From Bradyrhizobium rifense (GTDB lineage: Bacteria > Pseudomonadota > Alphaproteobacteria > Rhizobiales > Xanthobacteraceae), in the NCBI RefSeq assembly GCF_008123425.1, contig NZ_VSSS01000006.1, forward strand, positions 1 to 64,000: DNA of 64,000 nucleotides. Reading direction: 5' to 3'. Shown here piece after piece: positions 47,245 through 56,725 of the stretch (position 1 is the stretch's first letter; every line of letters starts with the position of its first letter). The notes under the pieces are model-generated. The model saw only the letters and a program-made list of their open reading frames with translations, was not told where the DNA came from and did no database searches. Position numbers and translations under genes: made by a program.

Positions 47245-48546
47245 CTAGGCGACCGCGTTCACGCTCTCGGCCGACAGCGCCGCGTCGATGATAACAAGAG
47301 CCTTGTCCAGGTTCTCGTCCGAGACAACCAGGGGCGCCAGAAAGCGGATGACGTTGCGGTGGACACCACACTTGATCAGAAGAAGTCCGCGCTGACGGGC
47401 CTGGTCAATGATGCGCTGCGCGCGATCCGGATCCGGCCTCTTGGTCTTGCGGTCCGTGACCAGTTCGATGGCCTGCATGAAGCCCAGCCCTCGCACGTCG
47501 CCGATGATTGAGTGCTTCCGAGCGAGCTCTCGAAGGCCTGCTTCCAGTCTCTGGCCGAGACGTTCCGCACGATCGAGCAGCTTTTCATGTTCGAAGGCCT
47601 CCAAGACCGCCAACGCCGCCGCGCATCCGATGGCGTTGCCGCCGTAGGTGCCGCCGAGGCCGCCGGGGAGGGGAGCGTCCATGATCTCGGCCCGCCCGAC
47701 TACGCCCGACAAGGGAAATCCACCGGCGAGGCTTTTGGCGACGGTCACCAGATCGGGTTGGATCCCGGAGTGCTCGAAGCCGAAAAGTTTTCCGGTCCGT
47801 CCGAAGCCGGTCTGGATCTCGTCAGCGATGAGCACGATGCCGTGGCGCTTGGTGATCTCGCGCAGCGCATTGAGGAATGGAGCCGGGGCGGGCAGGAAGC
47901 CTCCATCTCCCTGCACGGGCTCAATAATGATCGCGGCGACACGATCCGGAGCGATCTCGGTTGCGAACACCTCGTCGAGCGCTTCGAGCGCGCGCTCGGT
48001 CGTCATGTCGCGATAGGAGTCCGGGAAGGCTGTGTGGAAGATCTCGGAAGCGAACGGTCCGAAGTTCTGCTTATAGGGCTGGCTCATGCCGGTGAGGCTC
48101 ACGCCGAGCATCGTCCGGCCATGAAAGCCGCCCCTGAACGCGATCACGGCGGAGCGGTTGGTGTAGGCGCGGGCGATCTTGACGGCGTTCTCGACCGCTT
48201 CGGCGCCCGAAGTCAGGAAGATGCTCTTATAGGCCTCAGCCTTACCGACCAGGCGGTTCAGCTTCTCGGCGAGTTCCAGATACGGCCGGTAGGCAGCGAC
48301 CTGGAAGGCCATATGGGTAACGTTCTTGAGCTGCTTCTCAACCGCCGCCACGACTCGCGGATGGTTGTGTCCGACGTTGAGCACGCCGATGCCTGCGACG
48401 AAGTCGAGATACTCCTTGCCTTCCACGTCCCAAACCAGCGCGCCTTCCGCGCGGGCGATGGTAATCGGATGGGCGGTGAGGACGCCGCGCGCGACATTGG
48501 CGTTGCGCTGTGCGGCAAGCTCCGCGGCGGTTTCAGCGGCTGACAT
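47245..48546 (-). CDS. gabT: 4-Aminobutyrate aminotransferase
   Basis: 433 aa class-III PLP aminotransferase; ATG after AAGGGA. Motifs: YLDFVAGIGVLNVGHNHPRV, SGAEAVENAVKIAR, GRTMLGVSLTG, IIEPVQGDGGF, PLP-Lys in TVAKSLAGGFPLS, and C-terminal RNVIRFLAPL. Transfers the amino group of GABA to 2-oxoglutarate, giving succinic semialdehyde, which GabD (divergent, 49240) would oxidise. The pair marks a GABA catabolic locus. Confidence 0.88.
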   Translation of the reverse strand: MSAAETAAELAAQRNANVARGVLTAHPITIARAEGALVWDVEGKEYLDFVAGIGVLNVGHNHPRVVAAVEKQLKNVTHMAFQVAAYRPYLELAEKLNRLVGKAEAYKSIFLTSGAEAVENAVKIARAYTNRSAVIAFRGGFHGRTMLGVSLTGMSQPYKQNFGPFASEIFHTAFPDSYRDMTTERALEALDEVFATEIAPDRVAAIIIEPVQGDGGFLPAPAPFLNALREITKRHGIVLIADEIQTGFGRTGKLFGFEHSGIQPDLVTVAKSLAGGFPLSGVVGRAEIMDAPLPGGLGGTYGGNAIGCAAALAVLEAFEHEKLLDRAERLGQRLEAGLRELARKHSIIGDVRGLGFMQAIELVTDRKTKRPDPDRAQRIIDQARQRGLLLIKCGVHRNVIRFLAPLVVSDENLDKALVIIDAALSAESVNAVA

Positions 48547-48729
48547 GGCTGGATCCCTTGCTGGTGTATTGGCCTCGCCACGGGCGCTGGCCTTGCGGAA
48601 ATCCTACTAGCGCCGCCCGGATCAAACTGCCGAAGACGAGCAGCAGACCGCAAGCTCTATCGTCGTCGAAGCTCCAAACCGCAGGGCTTGCTGCCGTGCT
48701 GCGCCAAGAGTGAAGGGCAGTGCCGTCAG

Positions 48730-49074
48730 CTAGAAGATCGGCTCTCCGACCGCGACCTCGCTGCGGGGACCAAGCACGATCACCTTCCCGTCGGCATTCT
48801 TGGCGCCCAGAATGAGCAATTCGGAAGTGAAGCCCGCGATGTTCTTCGGGCCGAGATTGCAGACGCAGACGACGAGCGAGCCAACCAGCGCCTCCGGTTC
48901 GTAGTTGGTGATCTGAGCGCTCGACCACATGGTTCGATCGGCTCCGACGTCGACGCCTACCTTGTAGGAAGGGTTGCGCGTCCGGGGAAAGGGTTGAACC
49001 TCGACGACCTTGCCGATCCGGATATCGAGACGAGCGAAGTCGTCGTAGGTAGCTTGGGCCTTCAGTTGCGTCAT
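48730..49074 (-). CDS. tRNA-binding-domain protein (CsaA-like)
   Basis: 114 aa, single EMAP/tRNA-binding OB fold. FARLDIRIGKVVEVQPFP, SYKVGVDVG, CVCNLGPKNIAGFTSELLIL fit CsaA. The start at ATG is preceded by a weak site; an upstream Cys-rich extension is unlikely. Such proteins act as chaperone-like tRNA binders. Placed between gabT and gabD, probably independent of them. Confidence 0.82.
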   Translation of the reverse strand: MTQLKAQATYDDFARLDIRIGKVVEVQPFPRTRNPSYKVGVDVGADRTMWSSAQITNYEPEALVGSLVVCVCNLGPKNIAGFTSELLILGAKNADGKVIVLGPRSEVAVGEPIF

Positions 49075-49239
49075 GTCGCGGACCTCGGTCGGGATGGGCG
49101 TGCAATTAGAACATCTGGCAGCAGCAGGACATTCCGTAAGAACGGGCGGGACGGCAATTTTTGCGCCTTCGGCGGCCTTCATCGGCAGAGCCTGCCGAAC
49201 AAGGATGCGATGCTGTGGGCCTTACCTTCGGAGGCCTCC

Positions 49240-50709
49240 ATGTCGCTAAGCGAACGTTTGAAAGATCCTCTTCTGTTTCGCCAGCAGGCCTTTGTCGCCG
49301 GCGCATGGGTCAATGCCGACGGGGGCGCCACGATCCCCGTCACCGACCCCGCGACCGGTGCCGAGATCGGCGCCGTGCCGGCCCTTGGCGCCGAAGAAAC
49401 CAGACGCGCCATCAAGGCGGCCGAGCAAGCCTGGCCCGCCTGGCGCGCCCTTCCCAGCAGCGAGCGGGGGCACTTGCTCGAGGGGTGGTGTCGGTTGATG
49501 CTCGAAAACATCGACGACCTCGCGCTGATCATGACGATAGAGCAGGGCAAACCGCTGGCTGAGGCCGCCGGCGAGATCCGGTATGGGGCTGGTTTCATCA
49601 AATGGTTCTCGGAGGAGGCGCGCCGCCTTTACGGCGATACTATCCCGGCACCCACCGCAGATCGCCGCATCCTGGTTCTAAGGGAGCCGGTCGGAGTTTC
49701 CGCCGCGATAACGCCGTGGAATTTCCCGAACGCCATGATTACCCGCAAGGCGGGCCCGGCGTTGGCGGCCGGTTGCCCGATCATTGCGAAACCGTCGGAA
49801 TTGACGCCATTTTCAGCCCTGGCGTTGGCCGTCCTCGCCGAACGAGCCGGCATTCCGAAGGGGGTCTTCTCGGTGGTGACGGGCCTGCCCCAGGCGATCG
49901 GCGCCGAGCTCACTTCGAGCCCCTCCGTCCGCAAGCTCTCGTTCACGGGATCCACCCGCGTCGGACAGCTCCTGATGCAGCAGTCGGCGAGCACGATCAA
50001 GCGCGTCAGCTTCGAGCTGGGAGGGAACGCCCCTTTCATCGTGTTCGATGATGCAGATGTCGATCTCGCCGTGTCGGGATTGATGGCGAGCAAATTCCGC
50101 AACGGCGGCCAGACCTGCGTCTGCGCGAACCGGGTGCTGGTGCAGGACGGAATCTATGAAAGGTTCGCTGACCGCCTTCTGGCGGAGACCTTGAAGCTCG
50201 TCGTCGGCAGCGGATTGCGCGAGGGTGTCACGGTCGGTCCGCTGATCAACCGTGCCGCCGTCGATAAGGTCCGTCGTCACATCGACGACGCGCTTTCGAA
50301 CGGCGCTGCGCTCATGCTCGGCGGCAAGAACGGTTCGAAGGATCTGTTCGTGGAGCCGACTGTCCTTGCAAACGCGTCCGTGAACATGCAACTGGCGAAC
50401 GAAGAAACCTTTGGGCCTGTCGCTCCTCTGTTTCGGTTCAAGCACGAAGACGAGGCGATCCAGATCGCGAACGCCACCCCCTACGGACTGGCGTCATATT
50501 TCTATACGTCCGACCTCAACCGTTCCTGGCGGGTGGCGGAGAGGTTGGAGTTCGGGATGGTCGGCCTGAATACTGGCTCGGTCTCGCTAGAGGTCGCGCC
50601 CTTCGGCGGCATCAAACAGTCGGGCATCGGTCGAGAGGGCTCCAAATTCGGGATTGAGGAATACTTGGAGATCAAGGCCTTTCACATCGGTGGCCTAACC
50701 GCTCCATAA
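49240..50709 (+). CDS. gabD: NAD(P)-dependent succinate-semialdehyde dehydrogenase
   Basis: 489 aa. ATG after GGAGGCC. Aldehyde dehydrogenase: catalytic Glu in RVSFELGGNAPFIVFDDA, Cys in FRNGGQTCVCANR, TPWNFPNAMITRKAGPA, and end FGGIKQSGIGREGSK. Oxidises the semialdehyde made by GabT to succinate. Divergent from CsaA/gabT, 101 bp before a damaged GAF gene. Confidence 0.88.
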   Translation: MSLSERLKDPLLFRQQAFVAGAWVNADGGATIPVTDPATGAEIGAVPALGAEETRRAIKAAEQAWPAWRALPSSERGHLLEGWCRLMLENIDDLALIMTIEQGKPLAEAAGEIRYGAGFIKWFSEEARRLYGDTIPAPTADRRILVLREPVGVSAAITPWNFPNAMITRKAGPALAAGCPIIAKPSELTPFSALALAVLAERAGIPKGVFSVVTGLPQAIGAELTSSPSVRKLSFTGSTRVGQLLMQQSASTIKRVSFELGGNAPFIVFDDADVDLAVSGLMASKFRNGGQTCVCANRVLVQDGIYERFADRLLAETLKLVVGSGLREGVTVGPLINRAAVDKVRRHIDDALSNGAALMLGGKNGSKDLFVEPTVLANASVNMQLANEETFGPVAPLFRFKHEDEAIQIANATPYGLASYFYTSDLNRSWRVAERLEFGMVGLNTGSVSLEVAPFGGIKQSGIGREGSKFGIEEYLEIKAFHIGGLTAP

Positions 50710-50809
50710 TTTGGGCAAGGCGACGATGGGCAGCAACTCGCGGACGATCGGGAAGGCGAAAGCTGCTTGGGTCGATCCAGGCCTTGCGCTGCTTTGTTTA
50801 GGAGACTTG

Positions 50810-51344
50810 ATGCCTAGACGAACACTCGAGCTTCTTTCGGACATTGCCGATTACATGAGGTCCGATTGCGAAGTTAGAAAGCTGTACGCTCTCGTCGAGT
50901 CCGCACTCAGCGAACTCGTCGGCTTCCGGCTATTGACGATTTTGCGGATGGAGCATGCGCACGTTCGCCGGCTGCATTCCAGCGATCCGGAGACTTATCC
51001 TGCCGGAGGCGTCAAGGACATCTCGGGTGATACTTGTTTGAGAGCTCGAGGGCGGCAAGCCTGTGGTGTCCAACACTCCGGAACTCGTCCAGCAACGCTT
51101 TCCCGATCATCAGGCAATCTTTGCGCTCGGCTGCGGAGCTGTGCTGAACGTTCCGGTCACGGATGCCCGGCAAACGCTGGGCAGCATCAACCTCCTTCAC
51201 GAAGCCGGCTGGTTCGATCGGCAGCACGCGCCGATTGTCCGGCCCTTTGCGGCGCTGTTGGCGCTTGCCTGGTCTGCCGAGATTCCGGAAGCGATAGCAG
51301 GCGGTGCCGGATCGACTTCGGGCGGATTGCCTACGGATGCCTAG
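50810..51344 (+). pseudogene. GAF-domain protein with one frameshift
   Basis: Starts with GGAG and MPRRTLELLSDIADYM. It continues LVESALSELVGFRLLTILRM to ISGDT; the frame then shifts near 51035 and the GAF sequence resumes as VVSNTPELVQQRFPDHQAIF, then GCGAVLNVPVTDARQTLGSI. Restoring one frame joins both into a single ~175-residue GAF protein. Its end overlaps the tail of the convergent PAS-LuxR gene by 4 bp. Sequencing error is possible. Confidence 0.68.
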
Positions 51345-51913
51345 CCAGTCAGCAGCCTTTGAACCAGGTCGGGCGTGTTCGTCACGCTGTATTTGCGCAG
51401 CAGGCGTGTCTTGTAGATGTCGACCGTTCTCGGACTGATGCCGAGTGAAAGCGCCGCTTCCTTTCCAGTCTTTCCCTCGATCAGCAAGGCTGCAATGTCT
51501 CGCTCCCTTGGCGTCAGTGATCCGCGGATCGTGTCACTCTTCGCCTGTCGGCTGGATAGTTCGGTGAACACCCACAACGTGTTTCGATGCGGGTCTTTGG
51601 GCGTGTAGGTGAATCCGCGGACGTGAACCCAGAACAGTTCGCCGTCGAGACGGCGCATGACGCGGTCGTCGGAGAACGCGCGATCCTGCGTGAGCATCGC
51701 ACCGACCCGCAGACCGGCGCTTTCAAAATGGGTATGTGTCGGGTAAAGCCGCTCGAATGTTGTTCCGGTGAATTCGCCGGGTTTGCCGCGGAAGATATCG
51801 GCAAACGCCTTGTTGCAGGCTCTTATCATCCGGTTATTCGCGATGGCTTGTCCCACCGGCGCGTCCTGGAAGGCGCGACGGTAGTCGATCTCTGCAGCAA
51901 TTGCGTTTCTCAT
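51341..51913 (-). CDS. PAS-LuxR response regulator
   Basis: 190 aa. N-terminal PAS domain (DYRRAFQDAPVGQAIANN, VMRRLDGELFWVHVRGFTY), C-terminal LuxR HTH (LTPRERDIAALLIEGKTG, LGISPRTVDIYKTRLLRK). It likely senses a ligand or redox and binds the inverted repeats at 51939-52004 in the promoter shared with the ABC transporter operon. Divergently oriented to that operon. Confidence 0.86.
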   Translation of the reverse strand: MRNAIAAEIDYRRAFQDAPVGQAIANNRMIRACNKAFADIFRGKPGEFTGTTFERLYPTHTHFESAGLRVGAMLTQDRAFSDDRVMRRLDGELFWVHVRGFTYTPKDPHRNTLWVFTELSSRQAKSDTIRGSLTPRERDIAALLIEGKTGKEAALSLGISPRTVDIYKTRLLRKYSVTNTPDLVQRLLTG

Positions 51914-51938
51914 GATCTCTCCCCGACCGCGGCGGCTC

Positions 51939-52004
51939 GGACACTTAAGTGTTCAACACCTATAGCATTAAGTGTCTAGGTGTTATTAACCTATGCCAAT
52001 AGGT
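51939..52004. promoter_or_regulatory. Divergent promoter with three inverted repeats
   Basis: Between the PAS-LuxR start (51913) and the ABC operon (52110): (1) GGACACTTAAGTGTTC at 51939-51954; (2) AACACCTA/TAGGTGTT at 51955-51984; (3) ACCTAT/ATAGGT at 51989-52004. The second and third share ACCTA half-sites. The first core recurs at 47201-47222. A likely multi-operator region for PAS-LuxR or Lrp. Confidence 0.6.
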
Positions 52005-52109
52005 GACGGTGGAAACAGTTAAATAGAAATGCCGGGAAAGTCCGGCGGGTACGGCGCAAAGGCGGGCCGAACCCTTCATCCGTCCGATGGAACGTCACGA
52101 GGTGTCCCG

Positions 52110-52886
52110 ATGACGACGACAGGGTCGTTGCTTGAGGTGAACGATATCAGGGCGAGTTTCGGCGGTGTCCGCGCTCTCGATGGAGCGTCCTTCTCCGTCG
52201 AAGCGGGCACCATCACCGGTCTGATCGGCCCCAACGGAGCCGGCAAGACGACCATCTTCAATTGCATCTCCGGTCTCGTCGACGGCTTCTCGGGCGCCGT
52301 GCGCTTCGATGGCGCCGATATCGCCCGTGCGCGTCCCGAAGTCGTTTCCCGATCCGGTCTGGTGCGCTCGTTTCAACTCGCGCGCGGGTGCCCGCTCATG
52401 ACGGTGTTCGAGCATCTCATGCTGTACGGGCCGCGGCAGGTGGGCGAGGGAGTGTTCCGAGCTCTGGCGAGCCCCGGTGCGGTCCGCCGGCAGGAAGAAG
52501 AGTTGCGCGAGCGCTCTTATGTGGTCGCCAAGCGTCTCCGGCTAGACCATGTGCTCGACAACCTCGTCACCGCCTTGTCCGGAGGCCAGAAGAAGCTGCT
52601 GGAAATCGGGCGGGTACTGCTCGCGGAGCCCAAGATGGTCCTGCTCGACGAGCCGATGGCCGGAGTTAATCCAACTCTCGTCGGCGAGATCGCCGAGCAG
52701 CTTGCCTCAATCGGCGAGTCGGGCGTCACCATTCTGCTGATTGAGCATGAGATGGAGCTCATCGAGCGGCTCTGCGACGACGTCATCGTCATGGCTGAAG
52801 GAAAGTTCTTGACGAGGGGCGCCTTCGACGAAGTGACGGCCGATCGTCGCGTGCAGGAATGCTATCTCGGAGTGCAGCTGCAATGA
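52110..52886 (+). CDS. ABC transporter ATPase (LivG-like)
   Basis: 258 aa. Walker A GPNGAGKTTIFN, signature LSGGQKKLLEIGR, Walker B MVLLDEPMAGVNP and a final H-loop (LLIEHEME). Size and LivG-type spacing place it in the branched-chain amino acid family. First gene of a LivGFKHM-type operon; its TGA overlaps the next ATG (ATGA). Confidence 0.9.
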   Translation: MTTTGSLLEVNDIRASFGGVRALDGASFSVEAGTITGLIGPNGAGKTTIFNCISGLVDGFSGAVRFDGADIARARPEVVSRSGLVRSFQLARGCPLMTVFEHLMLYGPRQVGEGVFRALASPGAVRRQEEELRERSYVVAKRLRLDHVLDNLVTALSGGQKKLLEIGRVLLAEPKMVLLDEPMAGVNPTLVGEIAEQLASIGESGVTILLIEHEMELIERLCDDVIVMAEGKFLTRGAFDEVTADRRVQECYLGVQLQ

Positions 52887-53629
52887 CGACGCTGAGCGCA
52901 AGCGCTATTTGCGGCGGCTACGCTACCGCCGATTTCATCGTGAAGGGCGTGGATATCACGGTGGCGCCCAAGGATCTTGCCGTCATCATCGGCCCCAACG
53001 GCGCCGGAAAGTCGACGTTCCTGAAGCTGCTCGCCGGCCTTCTGCCGAAGCGGACCGGCGACGTCTCGATCGACGGGATCGCTCTTCCCGCCGGCGACGC
53101 GCATGCCGCCTGCGAGCGCGGCATCAGCTTCGTGCCGCAGGAGCGGAACGTGTTCGGAAGCCTTTCGGTCCAGGAAAACCTCGAGATGGGCGGCTACCTG
53201 CTGCGCTCAGGATTGAAGAGCCGAATCGAGGAGCAACTGAACCGTTTTCCCATGCTGCGCGGACGGCTTCGCGACAAGGCGGGCAATCTTTCGGGCGGTC
53301 AACGCCAGGTGCTGGCGGTGGCCGTCGCCCTGATGACCAACCCGAGCGTCCTGCTGCTGGACGAGCCCACGGCGGGCCTCTCGCCCGCGGCGGCGAAGGA
53401 GATCTTCGTGCTCATCCGCGATCTCGCGGCGAGCGGTCTAGCGATCCTCATGGTCGAGCAGAACGCGCTTCTGGCGCTGGCGTACGGCACGCGCGGCGTC
53501 GTTCTCGTCGCCGGCAAGAAAGTCCGCGACGACGCGGCAGCCTCCGTGATCGAGGACGACGAGATCAGGCATCTGTTCCTCGGGCGGGCCGCTCCTGCGG
53601 GCGCACCGACATTGAAGCACGACCACTGA
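52883..53629 (+). CDS. ABC transporter ATPase (LivF-like)
   Basis: 248 aa. Walker A GPNGAGKSTFLK, Q-loop near PQERNVF, signature LSGGQRQVLAVAVAL, Walker B VLLLDEPTAGLSP. ATG overlaps the LivG stop by 4 bp. Together with LivG it energises the LivHM permeases encoded below. Confidence 0.9.
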   Translation: MTTLSASAICGGYATADFIVKGVDITVAPKDLAVIIGPNGAGKSTFLKLLAGLLPKRTGDVSIDGIALPAGDAHAACERGISFVPQERNVFGSLSVQENLEMGGYLLRSGLKSRIEEQLNRFPMLRGRLRDKAGNLSGGQRQVLAVAVALMTNPSVLLLDEPTAGLSPAAAKEIFVLIRDLAASGLAILMVEQNALLALAYGTRGVVLVAGKKVRDDAAASVIEDDEIRHLFLGRAAPAGAPTLKHDH

Positions 53630-53649
53630 CGAAGGGTGAGGAGTTGAAC

Positions 53650-54861
53650 ATGTCGAATTTGGACCGACGTACTTTCCTGCAGGCCGGCCTTGGAGTTGGC
53701 GGGCTCATGCTATCGTCGAGCCTTTCACGCTCCTGGGCGCAGCAGGGTGATCCGATCAAGATCGGCCTGATCATTCCGCTCACGGGAGCGACGAGCCAGT
53801 TCGGCGCCACGATGGCCCAGGCGGCAAAGATCGCCGAGACCGAGATCAACGCCGTTGGTGGTGTTCGCGGACGTCCGATCCAGATCGTCGTTGAGGATGA
53901 TCAGAGCAATCCGGAGGCGGCCGTCCGTGCTGCGCACAAGCTGATCGACGTGGACAAGGTTGTAGCAATCGGAGGTTCTTACGCGTCGGCGGTCACCTCG
54001 GCTATCGCGCCGCTGTGCTGGGACGGGAAGACCGTGCTGCTCACCTCGTCGGGAGCGGACAGCATCACCAAGCTGCCGCACGACGGGTACATCTTCAGGA
54101 CTTCGCCCACCGTCACGCTCCAGGGCACCAGCGTCGGAAAATATGCGGTCGAGCTCGGCGCCAAGAAGATGTTTTTTCTCGGTCCGCAAACCCCCTTTGC
54201 GCAGTCGTACATCGACATCATCTCGGGGATCTTCAAAGCAACGGGCGGTACCGGCAACGGGCTTGTCTACGAAGACAAGAAGTCGAGCTACAGATCGGAA
54301 GTAGACCAGGCTCTGAAAGAGTCGCCGGATGTCATCGTACTCGGCGGCTACGTCCCCGACACCTCGGTCGTGCTGAAGGACCTGTACCGTGCAGGCTATT
54401 CGGGCAAGAAGATCGGCTTCTCCTTCGGCATCAACGACGCCCTAACGAAAGCCGTTCCCGCCGAGGTTTCCGAAGGCGCCTATTCGCTCGTTCCGTCGGC
54501 CGCGGAAAACTCGGAAGCCTACAAGCGGCTCATCAGCAAGATGAAGCGGCCTTCGCTCGATAGCTACTCCTGCCAGGTCTACGATCACGTCGTGCTGACG
54601 TCGCTGGCGCTTGCTCGTGCGACGTCCGGGCAGGCGAACGGAACGGCGGTCCGCGACAATCTTCGCGCGATCTCCGAGGGGGAGGGCAAGCGACTCGACG
54701 ACGCGGCCGAGGCCCTGAAGGCGGTCGTCGTTGGCGGACAGGTGAATTACGACGGACCGAGCGGCCCGCTCGAATTCGCCGACAACGGCGACGTGAAGGG
54801 GGTGTTCTTCCGTTATGAGCAGGTCGAGGGCGGCAAGCTCGTGGTCCGCAAGGTCGGCTGA
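53650..54861 (+). CDS. ABC transporter substrate-binding protein (LivK-like)
   Basis: 403 aa. Twin-arginine type signal DRRTFLQAGLGVGGLML with cleavage near SWAQQG, so the folded protein may be exported by Tat. Mature HAAT domain: IKIGLIIPLTGATSQFGAT, and GGSYASAVTSAIAPLC. It would capture the transported amide, amino acid or related compound. 20 bp after LivF. Confidence 0.88.
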   Translation: MSNLDRRTFLQAGLGVGGLMLSSSLSRSWAQQGDPIKIGLIIPLTGATSQFGATMAQAAKIAETEINAVGGVRGRPIQIVVEDDQSNPEAAVRAAHKLIDVDKVVAIGGSYASAVTSAIAPLCWDGKTVLLTSSGADSITKLPHDGYIFRTSPTVTLQGTSVGKYAVELGAKKMFFLGPQTPFAQSYIDIISGIFKATGGTGNGLVYEDKKSSYRSEVDQALKESPDVIVLGGYVPDTSVVLKDLYRAGYSGKKIGFSFGINDALTKAVPAEVSEGAYSLVPSAAENSEAYKRLISKMKRPSLDSYSCQVYDHVVLTSLALARATSGQANGTAVRDNLRAISEGEGKRLDDAAEALKAVVVGGQVNYDGPSGPLEFADNGDVKGVFFRYEQVEGGKLVVRKVG

Positions 54862-54884
54862 AGCAGAGAACGAAAGCGGACGCC

Positions 54885-55772
54885 ATGTTGACCGACCTGC
54901 TGCAGTATTTGGTGAACGGACTGATCGTCGGCGCGCTCATAGCGTTGCCGGCGCTCGGTCTGACGTTGATCTTCAGCGTGCTGGGTTTCGTCAATTTCAG
55001 CGTAGCTGCGCAACTGACGGCCGGCGGCTACGCCGGCTGGCTGGCGAATACGACCCTTAAACTATCGCTGGTGCCGGTCCTGATCATCGCATTCCTCGTC
55101 GCAGGGGCTCTGGGCGTCGTGACGGACCGCATTGCGCTCGCTCCGATACGACGCAAACCCAGCGCGCGGACGCCGTTGATGGTGGCGGTCGTCTCGATCG
55201 CCCTGAACATGGCGCTCGAGAACGCCTATCGCTTCTCCTTCGGTAGCGGCCTGAACAGCTTCGACATGCCGATCGCCCGCGACATGAAAGTCGGCGGCAT
55301 CCGCATCGGGCTTCAGCAGTTGCACAACCTCGAGATCGCGATCGGGCTTGCCGTTCTTCTCGCGTTGTTCTTCTCGCTCACCAAACTGGGCAAGGCCATG
55401 CGCGCCGTCGCCGACAACGTCGATCTCGCGCGGCTCAAGGGTATCGAACCGGTCCGTCTCGCCAATCTCGCCACGTTCATCGGCATGGGACTGGCGGGCG
55501 TCGGTGGCGCTCTCCTGGCGATCGACACCAGCGTGGATCCATCGACGGGATCCAGGCTGATCCTTTTGATCTTCGCCGGCAGCGTCGTCGGAGGCTTGAC
55601 GAGCCTGCCGGGAGCGGTCGCCGGTGCCCTTCTGATGGGGGTCATCGGCGAGTTGGGCCTTCTGGTCCTTCCGCCGGTCTACCAGTCCCTGACCGCCTTT
55701 GTCGCGATTCTGATCACCTTGCTCGCGAGACCGAGCGGCATCTTCTCCGGCGCCTCGGGGGTAAGAAAATGA
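54885..55772 (+). CDS. ABC transporter permease (LivH-like)
   Basis: 295 aa with eight hydrophobic helices. LVNGLIVGALIALPALGLTL and SVLGFVNFSVAAQLTAGG match the LivH start. Its stop overlaps the LivM ATG by 4 bp. Inner-membrane channel subunit. Confidence 0.88.
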   Translation: MLTDLLQYLVNGLIVGALIALPALGLTLIFSVLGFVNFSVAAQLTAGGYAGWLANTTLKLSLVPVLIIAFLVAGALGVVTDRIALAPIRRKPSARTPLMVAVVSIALNMALENAYRFSFGSGLNSFDMPIARDMKVGGIRIGLQQLHNLEIAIGLAVLLALFFSLTKLGKAMRAVADNVDLARLKGIEPVRLANLATFIGMGLAGVGGALLAIDTSVDPSTGSRLILLIFAGSVVGGLTSLPGAVAGALLMGVIGELGLLVLPPVYQSLTAFVAILITLLARPSGIFSGASGVRK

Positions 55773-56725
55773 TTTCCTATCTTGTGTTCGCCGGCACGAT
55801 CGCCGGGTTCTACGCTCTGCTATCCCTCGGCCTGGTCACGGCATGGGGGCAGGGTGGTCTGGTGAATCTCGGCCTCGTAGGGTTCGTAGGCCTCGGCGCC
55901 TATACCTCCGCACTGCTGTCAGGAGCGGCATTTCCTATCTGGATCGACTGGATCGCAGCCGCTGTGGTTTCGGCCGCGGTAGGCCTGGCTCTGTGTTTCG
56001 TCGTCCGCAACCTACGCGGCGACTACCTTGCGATCGTGACCCTTGGGTTCGCAGAGATCCTGCGGCTGGCGGAAACCAACGAGAAGTGGTTGACGAAGGG
56101 AAGCGACGGGATATCGGGGATCGTGGCGCCGCTCAAGAGCGATCTCGGAGAATCCTTTCCCTTCTTCTATCTCATTATGACCTGGACGCTCGTCGGTATC
56201 GTCGCTTTCCTGCTCGGTTGCCTTCTTCGGAGCCCCTTTGGACGAGCGCTGCGCGCAGTACGTGACGACGAGCAGATCGCGGCTGTTGCCGGAAAATCCG
56301 TGCTCCGGCTGAAGCTGCAGGCGTTCGGAATCGGTGCGGCACTCTCCGGGCTCGCTGGCGCGCTCTATGCACACTTCACCAGCTACATCGCACCCGACGT
56401 CTTCGTCGTCCAACTGACGATCTACATCTTTTTGACGGTCACCGTCGGTGGTCAGACGCGCCTTGCCGGCGCGGTGGTCGGCTCGATAGCTCTGGTTGCG
56501 CTGCTGGAGGCGTCACGCTTCATCGCCGCAGCGATCCCGGGGCTCGATGCGGTGCAGATCGCATCGCTCCGCGAGTTCGCGATCGCCGTCACTTTGATCC
56601 TCGTCATGCAATTGCGGCCCGAGGGCGCGTTCCGGATGACCAACGAACGTTCCGGTCTGAGCGCCTCGCGCGCCGCTTCGGAATCTTGCTACGGAAAGCG
56701 AGCGATAGTTGATGACGCAACCTGA
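55769..56725 (+). CDS. ABC transporter permease (LivM-like)
   Basis: 318 aa. Multiple helices; VNLGLVGFVGLGAYTSALLS and LRGDYLAIVTLGFAEILRLA are LivM hallmarks. The last 14 bp overlap the amidohydrolase start, so translation is coupled. Completes a LivGFKHM-like importer. Confidence 0.88.
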   Translation: MISYLVFAGTIAGFYALLSLGLVTAWGQGGLVNLGLVGFVGLGAYTSALLSGAAFPIWIDWIAAAVVSAAVGLALCFVVRNLRGDYLAIVTLGFAEILRLAETNEKWLTKGSDGISGIVAPLKSDLGESFPFFYLIMTWTLVGIVAFLLGCLLRSPFGRALRAVRDDEQIAAVAGKSVLRLKLQAFGIGAALSGLAGALYAHFTSYIAPDVFVVQLTIYIFLTVTVGGQTRLAGAVVGSIALVALLEASRFIAAAIPGLDAVQIASLREFAIAVTLILVMQLRPEGAFRMTNERSGLSASRAASESCYGKRAIVDDAT

